Source: Streptomyces longisporoflavus (lineage in GTDB: Bacteria; Actinomycetota; Actinomycetes; Streptomycetales; Streptomycetaceae). From it: a DNA stretch of 64,000 nucleotides. Numbering within the stretch: position 1 is the stretch's first letter; each line of letters starts with the position of its first letter. Location of the stretch: positions 124,001-188,000 of the forward strand of contig NZ_BMTR01000001.1 in the NCBI RefSeq assembly GCF_014649775.1, in the 5' to 3' direction. Of the stretch, positions 41,435 through 49,835 are shown piece by piece. The translations under genes were made by a program, and so were the position numbers. The notes under the pieces were generated by a model that was given only the letters and a program-made list of their open reading frames with translations, ran no database searches and was not told where the DNA came from.

Positions 41435-42711
41435 GTGTCAACGGTAGGTTGACACTCAGGATGCGTCAACCCCGAGTTGACACTCGGATCTCTGGTGGCC
41501 TGCGCCGCCTGCTTCGTGCCCTCGGCCCAGCGCACCGCGGGGCCCATCGCGAGAGCCGCCCCGAGGAAGATCCCGCCGAGCAGCAGCCAGCCGGGAACGC
41601 CCCACGTGACGAGCAGCGAGGTGAGCAGGAGCGGGCCGAAGGAGCGGGCGACGGGGACTCCGGTGCCGAAAAAGCCCTGGTACTGGCCCACTTGACGGTC
41701 GGGCGCCAGGTCGAAGCTGAGCTGCCAGGAACCCGCGGACTGCTGCATCTCGGCGATGACCTGGAGCACCGCCCCCGCAACCAGGACCAGCACCGTCACC
41801 CACACCCCGAGCCGCGCGGCCGAGAAGGCGAAGACCGCGCACGAGGCGAGCATGACGAAGCCGGAGTTCCGGACCGCCCGCGTGGCCGTGGGCAATCCGC
41901 TGACGCCACGGGCCATGCGGACCTGGAAGGCCATCACCGCGAGCGTGTTGAGGACGAAGAGCGCGGAGACCGACCAGCCCGGCGCGTTCGTCCGGTCCAC
42001 CACCCACAGCGGTACGGCGAGGCTCAGCAGCGGCATCCGCAGCAGCAGGACCGCGTTGAGCGCGGTGACGACGGCGTACGGCCGGTCGCGGAGCACGGCC
42101 AGACGCGGCTCGCCCCTGCCGCGGGCCGCGAACGGTGCCACGGCGGGCAGCCGCAGCAGCACCAGGGCGCAGAGCAGGAAACTGGCCGCGTCCAGGGCGA
42201 AGACCGACAGGTAGGCCCAGCGCGTGTCGTGGTGCAGGGCGAGACCGCCGAGCGCGGCACCGACGGCAAGACCGGCATTGAGCGTGGATTGCAGGTGGGC
42301 AAGGACCCCGGTACGCGCCGCGGGCGCCACGAGGCCCGCGAGCAGCGCCTGCCGGGCCGCGGCAAGGCCGCACTGGGCGACGGCGTACAGGCAGACCGCG
42401 AGGAGGAACGGTACGAACGAGCGGATGAAGAGGAAGGAGGCGACCGAAGCGCTGGTGACCAGGGCGAGCAGGACCGCCGCGCCGCGCGGCCCCCTCCGGT
42501 CCGCCAGCGCGCCCAGTGGTGCGCCCGCCACGGAACCGATGGCCCAGGCGACCGTGAGCGCGAGCCCGATCTGGGTGGGGGAGAGGCCGACGACGCGGGT
42601 GAAGTACAGGGCCGAGGTGACGTAGTAGGCGCCGTCGCCCAGTGAGTTGCTCAGCTGGGCGACGGCGAGCACGCGCGGCGCACCGGCCCGCGGCAGTATG
42701 TCGATCGGCAC
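41431..42711 (-). CDS. MFS transporter (MFS_1/EntS-like, 12 helices)
   Basis: 426 aa, GTG start with GGGAG 6 nt upstream. About twelve helices; motif A between helices 2 and 3 reads GALADRRGPRGAAVLLAL. The first helix lacks the DHA2 signature. The last 20 residues are polar and overlie the operator repeats of the next gene, whose ATG overlaps its stop. A siderophore exporter role is conceivable because the cluster 3 kb away lacks one, but no iron box precedes it and its operon partner is the Clp-N/HTH protein. Confidence 0.88.
   Translation of the reverse strand: MPIDILPRAGAPRVLAVAQLSNSLGDGAYYVTSALYFTRVVGLSPTQIGLALTVAWAIGSVAGAPLGALADRRGPRGAAVLLALVTSASVASFLFIRSFVPFLLAVCLYAVAQCGLAAARQALLAGLVAPAARTGVLAHLQSTLNAGLAVGAALGGLALHHDTRWAYLSVFALDAASFLLCALVLLRLPAVAPFAARGRGEPRLAVLRDRPYAVVTALNAVLLLRMPLLSLAVPLWVVDRTNAPGWSVSALFVLNTLAVMAFQVRMARGVSGLPTATRAVRNSGFVMLASCAVFAFSAARLGVWVTVLVLVAGAVLQVIAEMQQSAGSWQLSFDLAPDRQVGQYQGFFGTGVPVARSFGPLLLTSLLVTWGVPGWLLLGGIFLGAALAMGPAVRWAEGTKQAAQATRDPSVNSGLTHPECQPTVDT
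41436..41454. promoter_or_regulatory. Inverted repeat over the -10 of the Clp-N/HTH gene
   Basis: TGTCAAC-GGTAG-GTTGACA, perfect 7-bp arms, beginning 2 nt before the start codon. On the minus strand it contains TACCGT (41441-41446), the -10 box. Confidence 0.7.
41465..41481. promoter_or_regulatory. Second copy of the GTCAAC-N5-GTTGAC inverted repeat
   Basis: GTCAAC-CCCGA-GTTGAC, centre 28 bp from the first copy and located inside the 3' end of the MFS gene. It covers the expected -35 region of the internal promoter. Confidence 0.65.
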
Positions 42712-42772
42712 AATGCTCCCTCATCGGGCGGCCGTTGGGCCGCTCCTTCGCAGATGAGGGGAGGCTAACGAG

Positions 42773-43303
42773 CTAGGCGGTCCCGCCCGTGGACCATTGA
42801 CGGCTCGTGAGTGTGGGCCAATTCCCCGGCCGCCGAACCATGAAGACGTCGACCGGGTGTTCGCTCTCGACGGTGAAACCGTGGCGCGCGTACAGGCGTC
42901 GGGCCGGGCTGCCCCGCAGGACGTTCAGACGGACCACGGCGTCCTCGGCGTCGGTCCGCTCGAGGAGTTCACGCAGTACGGCCGAGCCGAGGCCCCTGCC
43001 CTGGAGAGCGGGGTCGAGGTAGAAGTGCTCGAGCCACTGCCCGTCCTCGGCCGGTCGCAGGGCGACGCAGCCCGCGAAGGCACCGTCGGCGACGATGACC
43101 TTGGTGTGACCCGGCGCGTACGCGTCCCGCAATCTCTGGAGCACCCGATGCTCGTCGAACCGGCCGAGCCGCTCCAGATCCGGACGCATCACGATCGCCC
43201 GCAACTCTGCGATCGTCTCCAGGTCGGCGGCGTCCGCGGCCCGCAGCGCCCATCCGGTCAGGGGCGCCGGGGCCTTGCGCGACTGCTTCGCATGCGTGGT
43301 CAT
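42773..43303 (-). CDS. GNAT family N-acetyltransferase
   Basis: 176 aa from the ATG at 43301-43303. Acetyl-CoA motif YLDPALQGRGLGSAVLRELL, then VVRLNVLRGSPARRLYARHGF, the classical V-x-x-x-N-x-x-A-x-x-x-Y-x-x-x-GF ending. The first 20 residues are basic and variable. No partner genes; separated from the MFS gene by 61 bp. Acceptor unknown. Confidence 0.9.
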   Translation of the reverse strand: MTTHAKQSRKAPAPLTGWALRAADAADLETIAELRAIVMRPDLERLGRFDEHRVLQRLRDAYAPGHTKVIVADGAFAGCVALRPAEDGQWLEHFYLDPALQGRGLGSAVLRELLERTDAEDAVVRLNVLRGSPARRLYARHGFTVESEHPVDVFMVRRPGNWPTLTSRQWSTGGTA

Positions 43304-43581
43304 GACCGAAGTATCCCCGCCTACCGCAGGGGCCTCGCCCACCAGGCCACCCCTAGCGCGACGACGCTGGGCCCCGCGCCCGTGCCCCCGCCGATGTGAA
43401 GCTGCTCCGATTGTCCGGCTTTTGTCACGGTGTCGTACGCCCACACAACTGATGTCCTCTCATGTCCCTCCGGCTGCTAAAAATACGGGCGGCACAGGGA
43501 CGAGGACCGCCTTGTGCGAACGCGACGCACCATGTTGAAAGTTGGCCCCGCGTGGGCCGCAGGGGGAAAGGCAGCAGTCTG

Positions 43582-44082
43582 ATGAACCGCACACGTATGA
43601 CCACCGCGATCCTGGCCACGGCCGGGGCGCTCACCGCCACGCAGCTCGGCCTCGCCGGGTCCGCTTCCGCTGCGGACGCACCGAAGGCGCCCAAGGCGTC
43701 GGCCGCGTCGGCACAGAGCTCCGCCTGCCCGATCGACATCGTCTACACGTCCCGCTTCCGCATCGGCTCGGGCGGCTGGGTGACGGGCGACGGCCTCTAC
43801 TTCGGCCTCAAGAACAAGAGCACCAAGACGTTCAAGAAGGTCACCTTCACCGTCAGCAACGTCAAGAACGTCCGCTTCGGCACGGCGAAGGCGAAGGGCG
43901 GCAAGGTCACGCACAAGACCTCGAAGACCGTCTCCGTCTACGACAAGAGCCTGAAGGGCAAGGCCAGCCTCGGCGTCAGGGTCGAATCGCGCCTGCTGAA
44001 CACCAGGTCCTACAAGGTGAAGTTCAAGGTCCACGGCACCGGCTGGAACTGCGCCGTCAACCAGGGCACGTGGGGCGCCTGA
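43582..44082 (+). CDS. Secreted protein of unknown function
   Basis: 166 aa. A signal peptide of about 30 residues (MNRTRMTTAILATAGALTAT, ending GSASAAD). The mature part is Lys/Ser/Thr/Gly-rich with a beta-strand pattern (KTFKKVTFTVSNVKNVRFGT, KTVSVYDKSL) and two cysteines (in ACPID and WNCAV) that could pair. An Ig- or CARDB-like beta-sandwich is possible, but I recognise no family. Followed by a strong terminator. Confidence 0.8.
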   Translation: MNRTRMTTAILATAGALTATQLGLAGSASAADAPKAPKASAASAQSSACPIDIVYTSRFRIGSGGWVTGDGLYFGLKNKSTKTFKKVTFTVSNVKNVRFGTAKAKGGKVTHKTSKTVSVYDKSLKGKASLGVRVESRLLNTRSYKVKFKVHGTGWNCAVNQGTWGA

Positions 44083-44087
44083 CCCTC

Positions 44088-44135
44088 GCGCCGTTGATGC
44101 CGCCGCGCTGATGCCACCGCGCCGCTGATGCCGCC
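44088..44135. repeat. Short tandem repeat (14-17 bp, 3 copies) after the stop codon
   Basis: Units 44088-44104, 44105-44118 and 44119-44135 share GCGC..TGATGCC(G/A)CC. It lies between a stop codon and a hairpin terminator, like 28907-28984 and 49689-49730. Confidence 0.6.
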
Positions 44136-44169
44136 GGGCCCGGATCCGTCCGGGCCCGGCGGCGCTTTT
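44130..44169 (+). terminator. Rho-independent terminator
   Basis: 15-bp perfect stem (44130-44144 with 44149-44163), 4-nt loop TCCG, then GCTTTT. One of the few terminators here with a short T-run. Confidence 0.85.
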
Positions 44170-44284
44170 GTGGGGCTCCCTTCGCAGCCGGGGCCGCGCA
44201 CCGCGCGTAACATCCGCCCCTAGGCTTTGCACCCGGGTCGGCACGAAGGCTGGCACGAGGCAGCACGAGGACTGGAGCGGTCGG

Positions 44285-44671
44285 ATGGATGAGGCGACGC
44301 GGGTGCGGCTGGGTGCGGGGAAGTATCTGCTGGTCACCAGCTACCGCAAGAGCGGCACCCCGGTGCCGAGCCCCGTCTGGGTCGTCGAGGACGGGGCGGG
44401 GCTCGGCGTCTGGACGGCCGCGGACTCCTGGAAGGTCAAGCGGATCCGCAACCGCGCCGACGTCCTGATCGGCCCCTGCGACGTGCGCGGCAACCCGACC
44501 GGCGAGCAGCTTCCCGCCACCGCCGAGATCTGCGATCCGGAGACGACGGCGCGCTACCGCGCCCTCATCGCCCGCAAGTACGGCCTGGTCGGGCGTCTGA
44601 CCCTGTTCGGCAGCAAGCTGCGGCGCGGCACGAGCGGGACGGTGGGCATCCGCATCACGGCGGCCGAGTGA
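44285..44671 (+). CDS. PPOX-class (pyridoxamine oxidase-like) F420/FMN-binding protein
   Basis: 128 aa split beta-barrel. YLLVTSYRKSGTPVPSPVWV at the start and WTAADSWKVKRIRNRADVLI in the middle are characteristic of the Rv-type F420-dependent PPOX group. The small size fits a homodimeric reductase of unsaturated ketones or biliverdin-like molecules, or a cofactor-binding protein. No clear Shine-Dalgarno sequence. Convergent with the TPR gene, 9 bp apart. Confidence 0.85.
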   Translation: MDEATRVRLGAGKYLLVTSYRKSGTPVPSPVWVVEDGAGLGVWTAADSWKVKRIRNRADVLIGPCDVRGNPTGEQLPATAEICDPETTARYRALIARKYGLVGRLTLFGSKLRRGTSGTVGIRITAAE

Positions 44672-44680
44672 CGACCCGCG

Positions 44681-45709
44681 TCACGTCCTGCTCGGCTCCG
44701 CGGCCATCTCGTTGCGGAAGGCGATGACCCCTTCCCGTGCGCCCCGCAACCCGATGCGCGCGAAGTCCCGCTCAAGGTCGGCCAGTTCGGCCAGTGTCTC
44801 GCCGCGGTCGCGGCCCAGGCGGGCGCGCGACTTGGCGAGGCCGAGCCGGGACAGGGCCGCTCCTCGCGGCTCCCGCATATCGTTGAACTCCGCCAGGGCG
44901 ACCGCGTACATCTCGCGTGCCGCCTCGTAACGCCCGTCCCGGTACAGGACGTTGCCGCGCATCTTGTGGTTGTAGGCGAGCGCGCTCGCCAGGTCCATCG
45001 CCCGGCAGATGACCTCCGCCTCCGAGAGCAGCGCCAGTGCCCGCTCCGTCTCGCCCCGCATCGAGAGCACGTCGGCGACCCCGCGCAGCGACCAGGCACG
45101 CCCCCGCGCGTCCTGTGCTTCGGTCGAGATCCGGACGCACTCCTCGAACAGCTCAAGGGCCTCGGTGTAGTCGCCGGTGTTGCGTCGCATCTGGGCGATG
45201 CCGGACATCGCCCACACCATGTGCCGCGCCTCGCCGTGCTCGCGGCCCTGTTCGAGCAGCTGCTCGTGGAGTGCGGCCACCGCCGCGTAGTCCCCCTGGA
45301 TGCGCCCGGTCTCGGCGAGCCCGGCGAGTGCGTAGCCGTGCGCGAGCCGTTCCCCGCTGTCGGCGGCCATCTCCACTCCCCATGACAGGAGTCGCCGGGC
45401 GAGCCGCAGCTGTCCGCACTGGCGGGCGAGGGTACCGCCGCTCCACAGCGCCCAGGCCATGGCGCCCGCTTCCCCCGCGAGGCGTGCGTTGCGGTAGCTC
45501 TGGCGCCAGGCGGTGCCCGCGTCGTCCACCTCGCCGAGCCGCCGGTTGGCCTCGGCCAGGGCGAGCGCGGCCCGCGCCCTGTCCAGTGCGGTGTCCGCCT
45601 CGACAAGGGCGCGGCCCGCCGCCGTCCGCACCTCCTCGTAGGAGGAGTTCACCCCGAGTGCCGAGCCCAACGCGCCCTGGTATTCGGGCGCGAATGCCTT
45701 GCCGTGCAT
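44681..45709 (-). CDS. Tetratricopeptide repeat protein
   Basis: 342 aa made almost wholly of helical pairs of about 40 residues; several fit the TPR pattern (W-x-x-G-x-x-Y/L ... A-x-x-x-Y/F ... A), for example MRRNTGDYTEALELFEECVR and VLYRDGRYEAAREMYAVALA. Relatives are often the sensory halves of SARP or AfsR-like proteins, but no DNA-binding or NB-ARC domain is present. Probably a protein-interaction scaffold. No partner is evident. Confidence 0.85.
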   Translation of the reverse strand: MHGKAFAPEYQGALGSALGVNSSYEEVRTAAGRALVEADTALDRARAALALAEANRRLGEVDDAGTAWRQSYRNARLAGEAGAMAWALWSGGTLARQCGQLRLARRLLSWGVEMAADSGERLAHGYALAGLAETGRIQGDYAAVAALHEQLLEQGREHGEARHMVWAMSGIAQMRRNTGDYTEALELFEECVRISTEAQDARGRAWSLRGVADVLSMRGETERALALLSEAEVICRAMDLASALAYNHKMRGNVLYRDGRYEAAREMYAVALAEFNDMREPRGAALSRLGLAKSRARLGRDRGETLAELADLERDFARIGLRGAREGVIAFRNEMAAEPSRT

Positions 45710-45890
45710 AGATCCATGACCTCTCGATCAACTCCGTACGCCGGTCTCCGTACGTTGATCAAGAAGTTACGAGCGGGGCGGGGTGCGGCGAATCCCTCCG
45801 CGTATGGGTCATGCCGTACGACTCAAGGGCTACGGGCGAGTCCATGGTCATCATCGGGATGTACGGGGAGGGAGAGCCGCCCGGCGGCTG

Positions 45891-47093
45891 TCAGCTGCCC
45901 TCGGGGGAGGGGGCTGCGACAGGCGCGGTGCCCGCGGTCGCCGCCTGGAGCGCCGAGATGCACGCGGCGATCGACTGCTGCAGATCCTCCAGGCGCCGCA
46001 CCATGTCGTCCTCGTAGAAGTCGGTGTCGTCGGCGTCGTCGAAGGTCAGTTCCTCGAAGACCTTCGTCGCTTTCTGCAGGCTGCTGTAGAACTTCGCGCG
46101 CCGCTCCTGCACCCGCAGCTGCGGGTCGCTCTGGACGGTCTGGGCGACCAGGTCCTTCACGGTGTCGTACGCCTCGCGGGCCCACTCGCCGGAGTCCTCG
46201 CCCTCGTCCAGCTCGTCGATGAGGGACAGATGCCGCTCGGCCTCCTCCTTCAGCTCCGCGGGCGCCTCGATGAGTTGGCCCGCGGGTGTCTTGACCTGCC
46301 CCTTGTCGACGATCTGGCGTACGTAGTCGACGCGGTCGCCCGCCTTGGCCTCGGCCGCGACCGCCTTCTTGAGGTCGTCGGTCCTGACGATGTCCCGGAC
46401 AAGCTCGGTGCGCAGCGCTGGGTCCTCGTCGAGCCGGTCCATCAGGGCGCGCCGCGCCGCCTCGGCGGTGCCGGGGTCGGCGAGGATCGCGGCCCGCAGC
46501 GCGGTGGGGTTCTCGGCTACCTCCAGGGCCTTGGTCGGACGGATGCCCTCGGCCTCGGCGGCCTCCGTGATCGCGGTGCCGCGCGGGGTGAGGGCGCTGG
46601 AGCGCGAGGCGTAGTACGTCAGCCAGACGTCGGAGTCGGGCAGCTCGATGTCCTCGCCGGGCGCCAGTGCCTCGAAATGGGGCACAAGACCGTCGTCGGC
46701 GGCCTTGTCCCACGCCTTGTAGTACCGCATGACGCGCTCGGCCGAGCAGCCTGCCAGCTCGCTGAACTCCTTCGCCGAGATCTTCGGCGTCTCGTCGGCC
46801 CCCTGCCCGCCGGGGCGCACGCTGCGCGCGACCATCAGGGCGAAGGTCCAGCCGCCGGTGCGGGCGTAGGCGCCGAAGTCGCGGGCGTCGCGGGCCACCG
46901 ACTCGGGCACGCCGTCCGAGGTGACCGGCGAAGGCGTGCCGGGGACGGTCTCCGGGGCGGCGTCCGAGGTGGTCTCCGCGGCGGTGTCCGAAGCGGCGTC
47001 CGAAGCGGCGTCCGACGAGATCGCCGAGGGCGCGTCCGGCGTGGTGCCGTCGGACGAGTCGGCGGCTTCAGACGGCGCGATGGCAAGAGTCAC
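45891..47093 (-). CDS. Helix-turn-helix protein of unknown function with Ala/Ser/Asp-rich N-terminus
   Basis: 400 aa from the GTG at 47091-47093, which has AGGAG 7 nt upstream. Residues 10-65 are a low-complexity acidic tract built on SDAASDAASD-like repeats (matching 12-bp DNA repeats near 46980-47010). Residues about 95-125 (KISAKEFSELAGCSAERVMR) look like a helix-turn-helix. The remainder is acidic and helical, with probable coiled coil near the C-terminus (EDDMVRRLEDLQQSIAA). I know only hypothetical relatives in Streptomyces. DNA or chromosome organisation is a guess. Confidence 0.75.
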   Translation of the reverse strand: MTLAIAPSEAADSSDGTTPDAPSAISSDAASDAASDTAAETTSDAAPETVPGTPSPVTSDGVPESVARDARDFGAYARTGGWTFALMVARSVRPGGQGADETPKISAKEFSELAGCSAERVMRYYKAWDKAADDGLVPHFEALAPGEDIELPDSDVWLTYYASRSSALTPRGTAITEAAEAEGIRPTKALEVAENPTALRAAILADPGTAEAARRALMDRLDEDPALRTELVRDIVRTDDLKKAVAAEAKAGDRVDYVRQIVDKGQVKTPAGQLIEAPAELKEEAERHLSLIDELDEGEDSGEWAREAYDTVKDLVAQTVQSDPQLRVQERRAKFYSSLQKATKVFEELTFDDADDTDFYEDDMVRRLEDLQQSIAACISALQAATAGTAPVAAPSPEGS

Positions 47094-47461
47094 GAAGGTT
47101 CTCCTGGATGGTGATGACAAGTATCTGAGAGCTGACTCGACACCTTATCTCTCCTATTAGGGCGATATGAGGGCGAGTTGTTCTGCGGTGAACAGGTGCC
47201 CCGCGGTGCGGAGGTGAAGCCTCCGGTGATCAAGGGCTTGATGTGGGGTCTACACATCCTGGCCACATCTCCTCCCCGAGGATGACACCGCGTGAGCGGC
47301 AGTACAGCGCCCGTGGGCCGAGAGTCCGGCTCTGAGTCTGACTCCCGGGACGGTCGGGCGCCGGACTATTGAAAGGAAATCTGCTGACCGCCCTGACGTG
47401 CGCTGATCGTGCCGCGGGGGGTGTCAACCTGCCTGCCGAAACCGACGGGAGCCCCTTCGCC
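47094..47461. other. Divergent intergenic region between the HTH and MMPL genes
   Basis: About 370 bp. The low-GC segment near 47120-47175 is probably the promoter of the HTH gene. TTGAAAGGAAATCTG near 47369 contains a ribosome-site-like AAAGGA, and an in-frame TTG there could extend the MMPL protein by 31 residues. Nothing else is recognisable. Confidence 0.4.
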
Positions 47462-49702
47462 GTGGCTACGTTCCTCTACAAACTGGGCCGCCTCGCCTTC
47501 CGGCGACGCCGCTATGTGGCACTGATGTGGGTGGTGCTGCTGGCCGGCGTCGGCTTCTCCGCGTCGGCTGCCCCCGCACCCCCCGAAGACTCCTTCTCCA
47601 TGCCGGGGACGGAGTCCCAGAAGGCCTTCGACCTCCTCGACGAGAAGTTCCCGGCGGCCAGCGCCGAGGGCGCCACCGCCCGCGTCGTCATCCGCGCCCC
47701 CGAGGGCGAGAAGCTGACGGAGTCAGGACCCAAGGGCGACGTCGAGAAGCTGGTCAAGACCCTGGGCGCGGGCCCGCAGGTCAGCGAGGTCGCCGACCCC
47801 TTCAAGGCCAACGCCGTCAGCAAGGACGGCACCACCGCGTACGCGTCCGTCACGTACAAGGTCAACGCCCAGGAGCTCACCGACAAGGCGCGTGACGCGC
47901 TGACCAAGGCCACCGACGACACCCGCAAGACGGGTTACACCGTCGAGACCGGCGGCGACGCCGTCATGGCCGAGCAGGAGATGGGCGGCACCGCCGAACT
48001 CATCGGCATCGCGGTCTCCGCAGTCGTCCTGATCATCACCTTCGGCTCGATGGTCGCCGCGGGCATGCCGCTCCTGACCGCCATCATCGGCGTGGGCATC
48101 GGCGTCTCGGGCATCGCGGCGCTCGGCAGTCTCCTCGACCTGTCCGCCACGACCTCGACGCTCGCGATGATGATCGGCCTCGCCGTCGGCATCGACTACG
48201 CGCTGTTCATCGTCTCCCGCTACCGGGCGGAGATCGCCGACGGCCGCGAGCCGGAGGAGGCCGCGGGCCGGGCCACCGGCACCGCGGGATCCGCCGTGGT
48301 CTTCGCAGGACTCACCGTCATCGTCGCGCTCTCCGGCCTCGCGATCGTCAACATCCCGATCCTCACCAAGATGGGCCTGGCTGCGGCCGGCACGGTCGCG
48401 ATAGCCGTGCTCATCGCCCTCACCATGATCCCCGCGCTGCTCGGCTTCGCGGGCAAGAAGGTGCTGCGCCGCAAGGACCGCAAGAAGCCCGCGAGCGAAC
48501 TGCGGGACCCGAACGCCAAGCCGAAGCTCGGCACCCGCTGGGCACGCTTCGTGCTGCGCCGCCCGGTCCCGGTCCTGCTGCTCGCCGTGGTCGGCCTGGG
48601 CGTGGTCGCCGTACCGGCCACCAGCCTGGAGCTCGGCCTGCCCGACGAGGGCACGTCGGCGCCGGACACCACGCAGCGCAAGGCGTACGACATGCTGTCC
48701 GAGTCCTTCGGCGCCGGCTTCAACGGCCCGCTGATGGTCACGGTCGACACGGACAAGGACAAGGGCGCCGCCGCAGCGGCCGGTACCGTCGGCAAGGAGA
48801 TCGCCAAGATCGACGGCGTCGCCGCGGTCACTCCGGCGAACGGCAACAAGTCCGACGACACCGCGATCTTCAACGTCGTACCGGAGACCGGTCCCAGCGA
48901 CCACAAGACCGAGGGCGTCGTCAAGGAGATCCGCTCCACCGTCGACGGGCTCGGGGACAACACGAACTCCGAGGTCCTGGTCACCGGCGCGACCGCCATG
49001 ACCATCGACTTCTCGCAGACCCTGGACGACGCGCTCCTGCCCTACCTGGGCCTCGTCGTCGGCCTGGCCTTCCTGCTTCTGATGCTGGTCTTCCGCTCGG
49101 TCCTCGTGCCGCTCAAGGCGGCGCTCGGCTTCCTCCTGTCGGTGGCCGCCGCACTCGGCGCCGTCGTCGCGGTCTTCCAGTGGGGCTGGCTCGCGGACAT
49201 CGTCGGCGTGGACCAGCCCGGCCCGATCATGAGCATGATGCCGATCTTCATGATCGGCGTGGTCTTCGGTCTCGCCATGGACTACGAGGTGTTCCTCGTG
49301 ACGCGCATGCGTGAGGCGTACGTCCACGGGGCGCGCGCCGGGGAGGCCGTCGTCACCGGCTTCACGCACGGCGGACGGGTCGTCGCGGCCGCGGCGGTCA
49401 TCATGATCAGCGTCTTCTCCGGCTTCATCATGGAGAACGACGACATGATCAAGATGATGGGCTTCGGCCTGGCCGTCGCCGTCCTCTTCGACGCCTTCGT
49501 GGTCCGCATGGCGATCGTCCCTGCCGTGCTCGCACTGCTGGGCAACAAGGCGTGGTGGCTGCCGAAGTGGCTGGACCGTGCGCTGCCGAACGTCGACGTG
49601 GAGGGCGAGAAGCTGCACAAGCAGCTCGGCGACTTCCCGACGGCACGCCAGGACGACCCGGACCAGGACCAGGACCGGGAGCTGGAGACCGTACGGGGCT
49701 GA
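47462..49702 (+). CDS. MMPL family RND-type transporter (YdfJ-like)
   Basis: 746 aa, GTG start with GGGAG 10 nt upstream. Two RND halves with D-Y relay helices GLAVGIDYALFIVSRYRAE and GLAMDYEVFLVTRMREAY, separated by extracellular domains rich in T/K/D. The C-terminal tail is hydrophilic and Asp-rich. Relatives in Streptomyces export lipids, pigments or antibiotics under MarR/TetR control, but no regulator is adjacent except the divergent HTH protein. Its stop codon lies in a 14-bp tandem repeat. Confidence 0.92.
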   Translation: MATFLYKLGRLAFRRRRYVALMWVVLLAGVGFSASAAPAPPEDSFSMPGTESQKAFDLLDEKFPAASAEGATARVVIRAPEGEKLTESGPKGDVEKLVKTLGAGPQVSEVADPFKANAVSKDGTTAYASVTYKVNAQELTDKARDALTKATDDTRKTGYTVETGGDAVMAEQEMGGTAELIGIAVSAVVLIITFGSMVAAGMPLLTAIIGVGIGVSGIAALGSLLDLSATTSTLAMMIGLAVGIDYALFIVSRYRAEIADGREPEEAAGRATGTAGSAVVFAGLTVIVALSGLAIVNIPILTKMGLAAAGTVAIAVLIALTMIPALLGFAGKKVLRRKDRKKPASELRDPNAKPKLGTRWARFVLRRPVPVLLLAVVGLGVVAVPATSLELGLPDEGTSAPDTTQRKAYDMLSESFGAGFNGPLMVTVDTDKDKGAAAAAGTVGKEIAKIDGVAAVTPANGNKSDDTAIFNVVPETGPSDHKTEGVVKEIRSTVDGLGDNTNSEVLVTGATAMTIDFSQTLDDALLPYLGLVVGLAFLLLMLVFRSVLVPLKAALGFLLSVAAALGAVVAVFQWGWLADIVGVDQPGPIMSMMPIFMIGVVFGLAMDYEVFLVTRMREAYVHGARAGEAVVTGFTHGGRVVAAAAVIMISVFSGFIMENDDMIKMMGFGLAVAVLFDAFVVRMAIVPAVLALLGNKAWWLPKWLDRALPNVDVEGEKLHKQLGDFPTARQDDPDQDQDRELETVRG

Positions 49703-49730
49703 CCGTACGGGGCTGGCCGTACGCGGCTCA
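49689..49730. repeat. 14-bp tandem repeat, 3 copies, spanning the MMPL stop codon
   Basis: CCGTACGGGGCTGA (49689-49702), CCGTACGGGGCTGG (49703-49716), CCGTACGCGGCTCA (49717-49730). The first copy holds the TGA stop. Confidence 0.85.
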
Positions 49731-49760
49731 GCTCCTGACGCTCCGTAAGGCATGAACCGA

Positions 49761-49794
49761 TCAGCCCGGTGACCGACCACGGTCACCGGGCTGA
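49761..49794. terminator. Bidirectional hairpin terminator
   Basis: 15-bp perfect stem (TCAGCCCGGTGACCG with its complement at 49780-49794) and a 4-nt loop, between convergent MMPL and DUF3048 genes. No T-run. Confidence 0.85.
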
Positions 49795-49835
49795 CGCCTG
49801 TCCGGGGCGACGTCCCGGCTGCTGACCGGCGTGGC

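Noticed and set aside
41431..42711. This MFS gene as the missing siderophore exporter
   Set aside because: It is on the far side of the fhuF-like gene, has no iron box, and is coupled to the Clp-N/HTH regulator. Kept only as a possibility in its entry.
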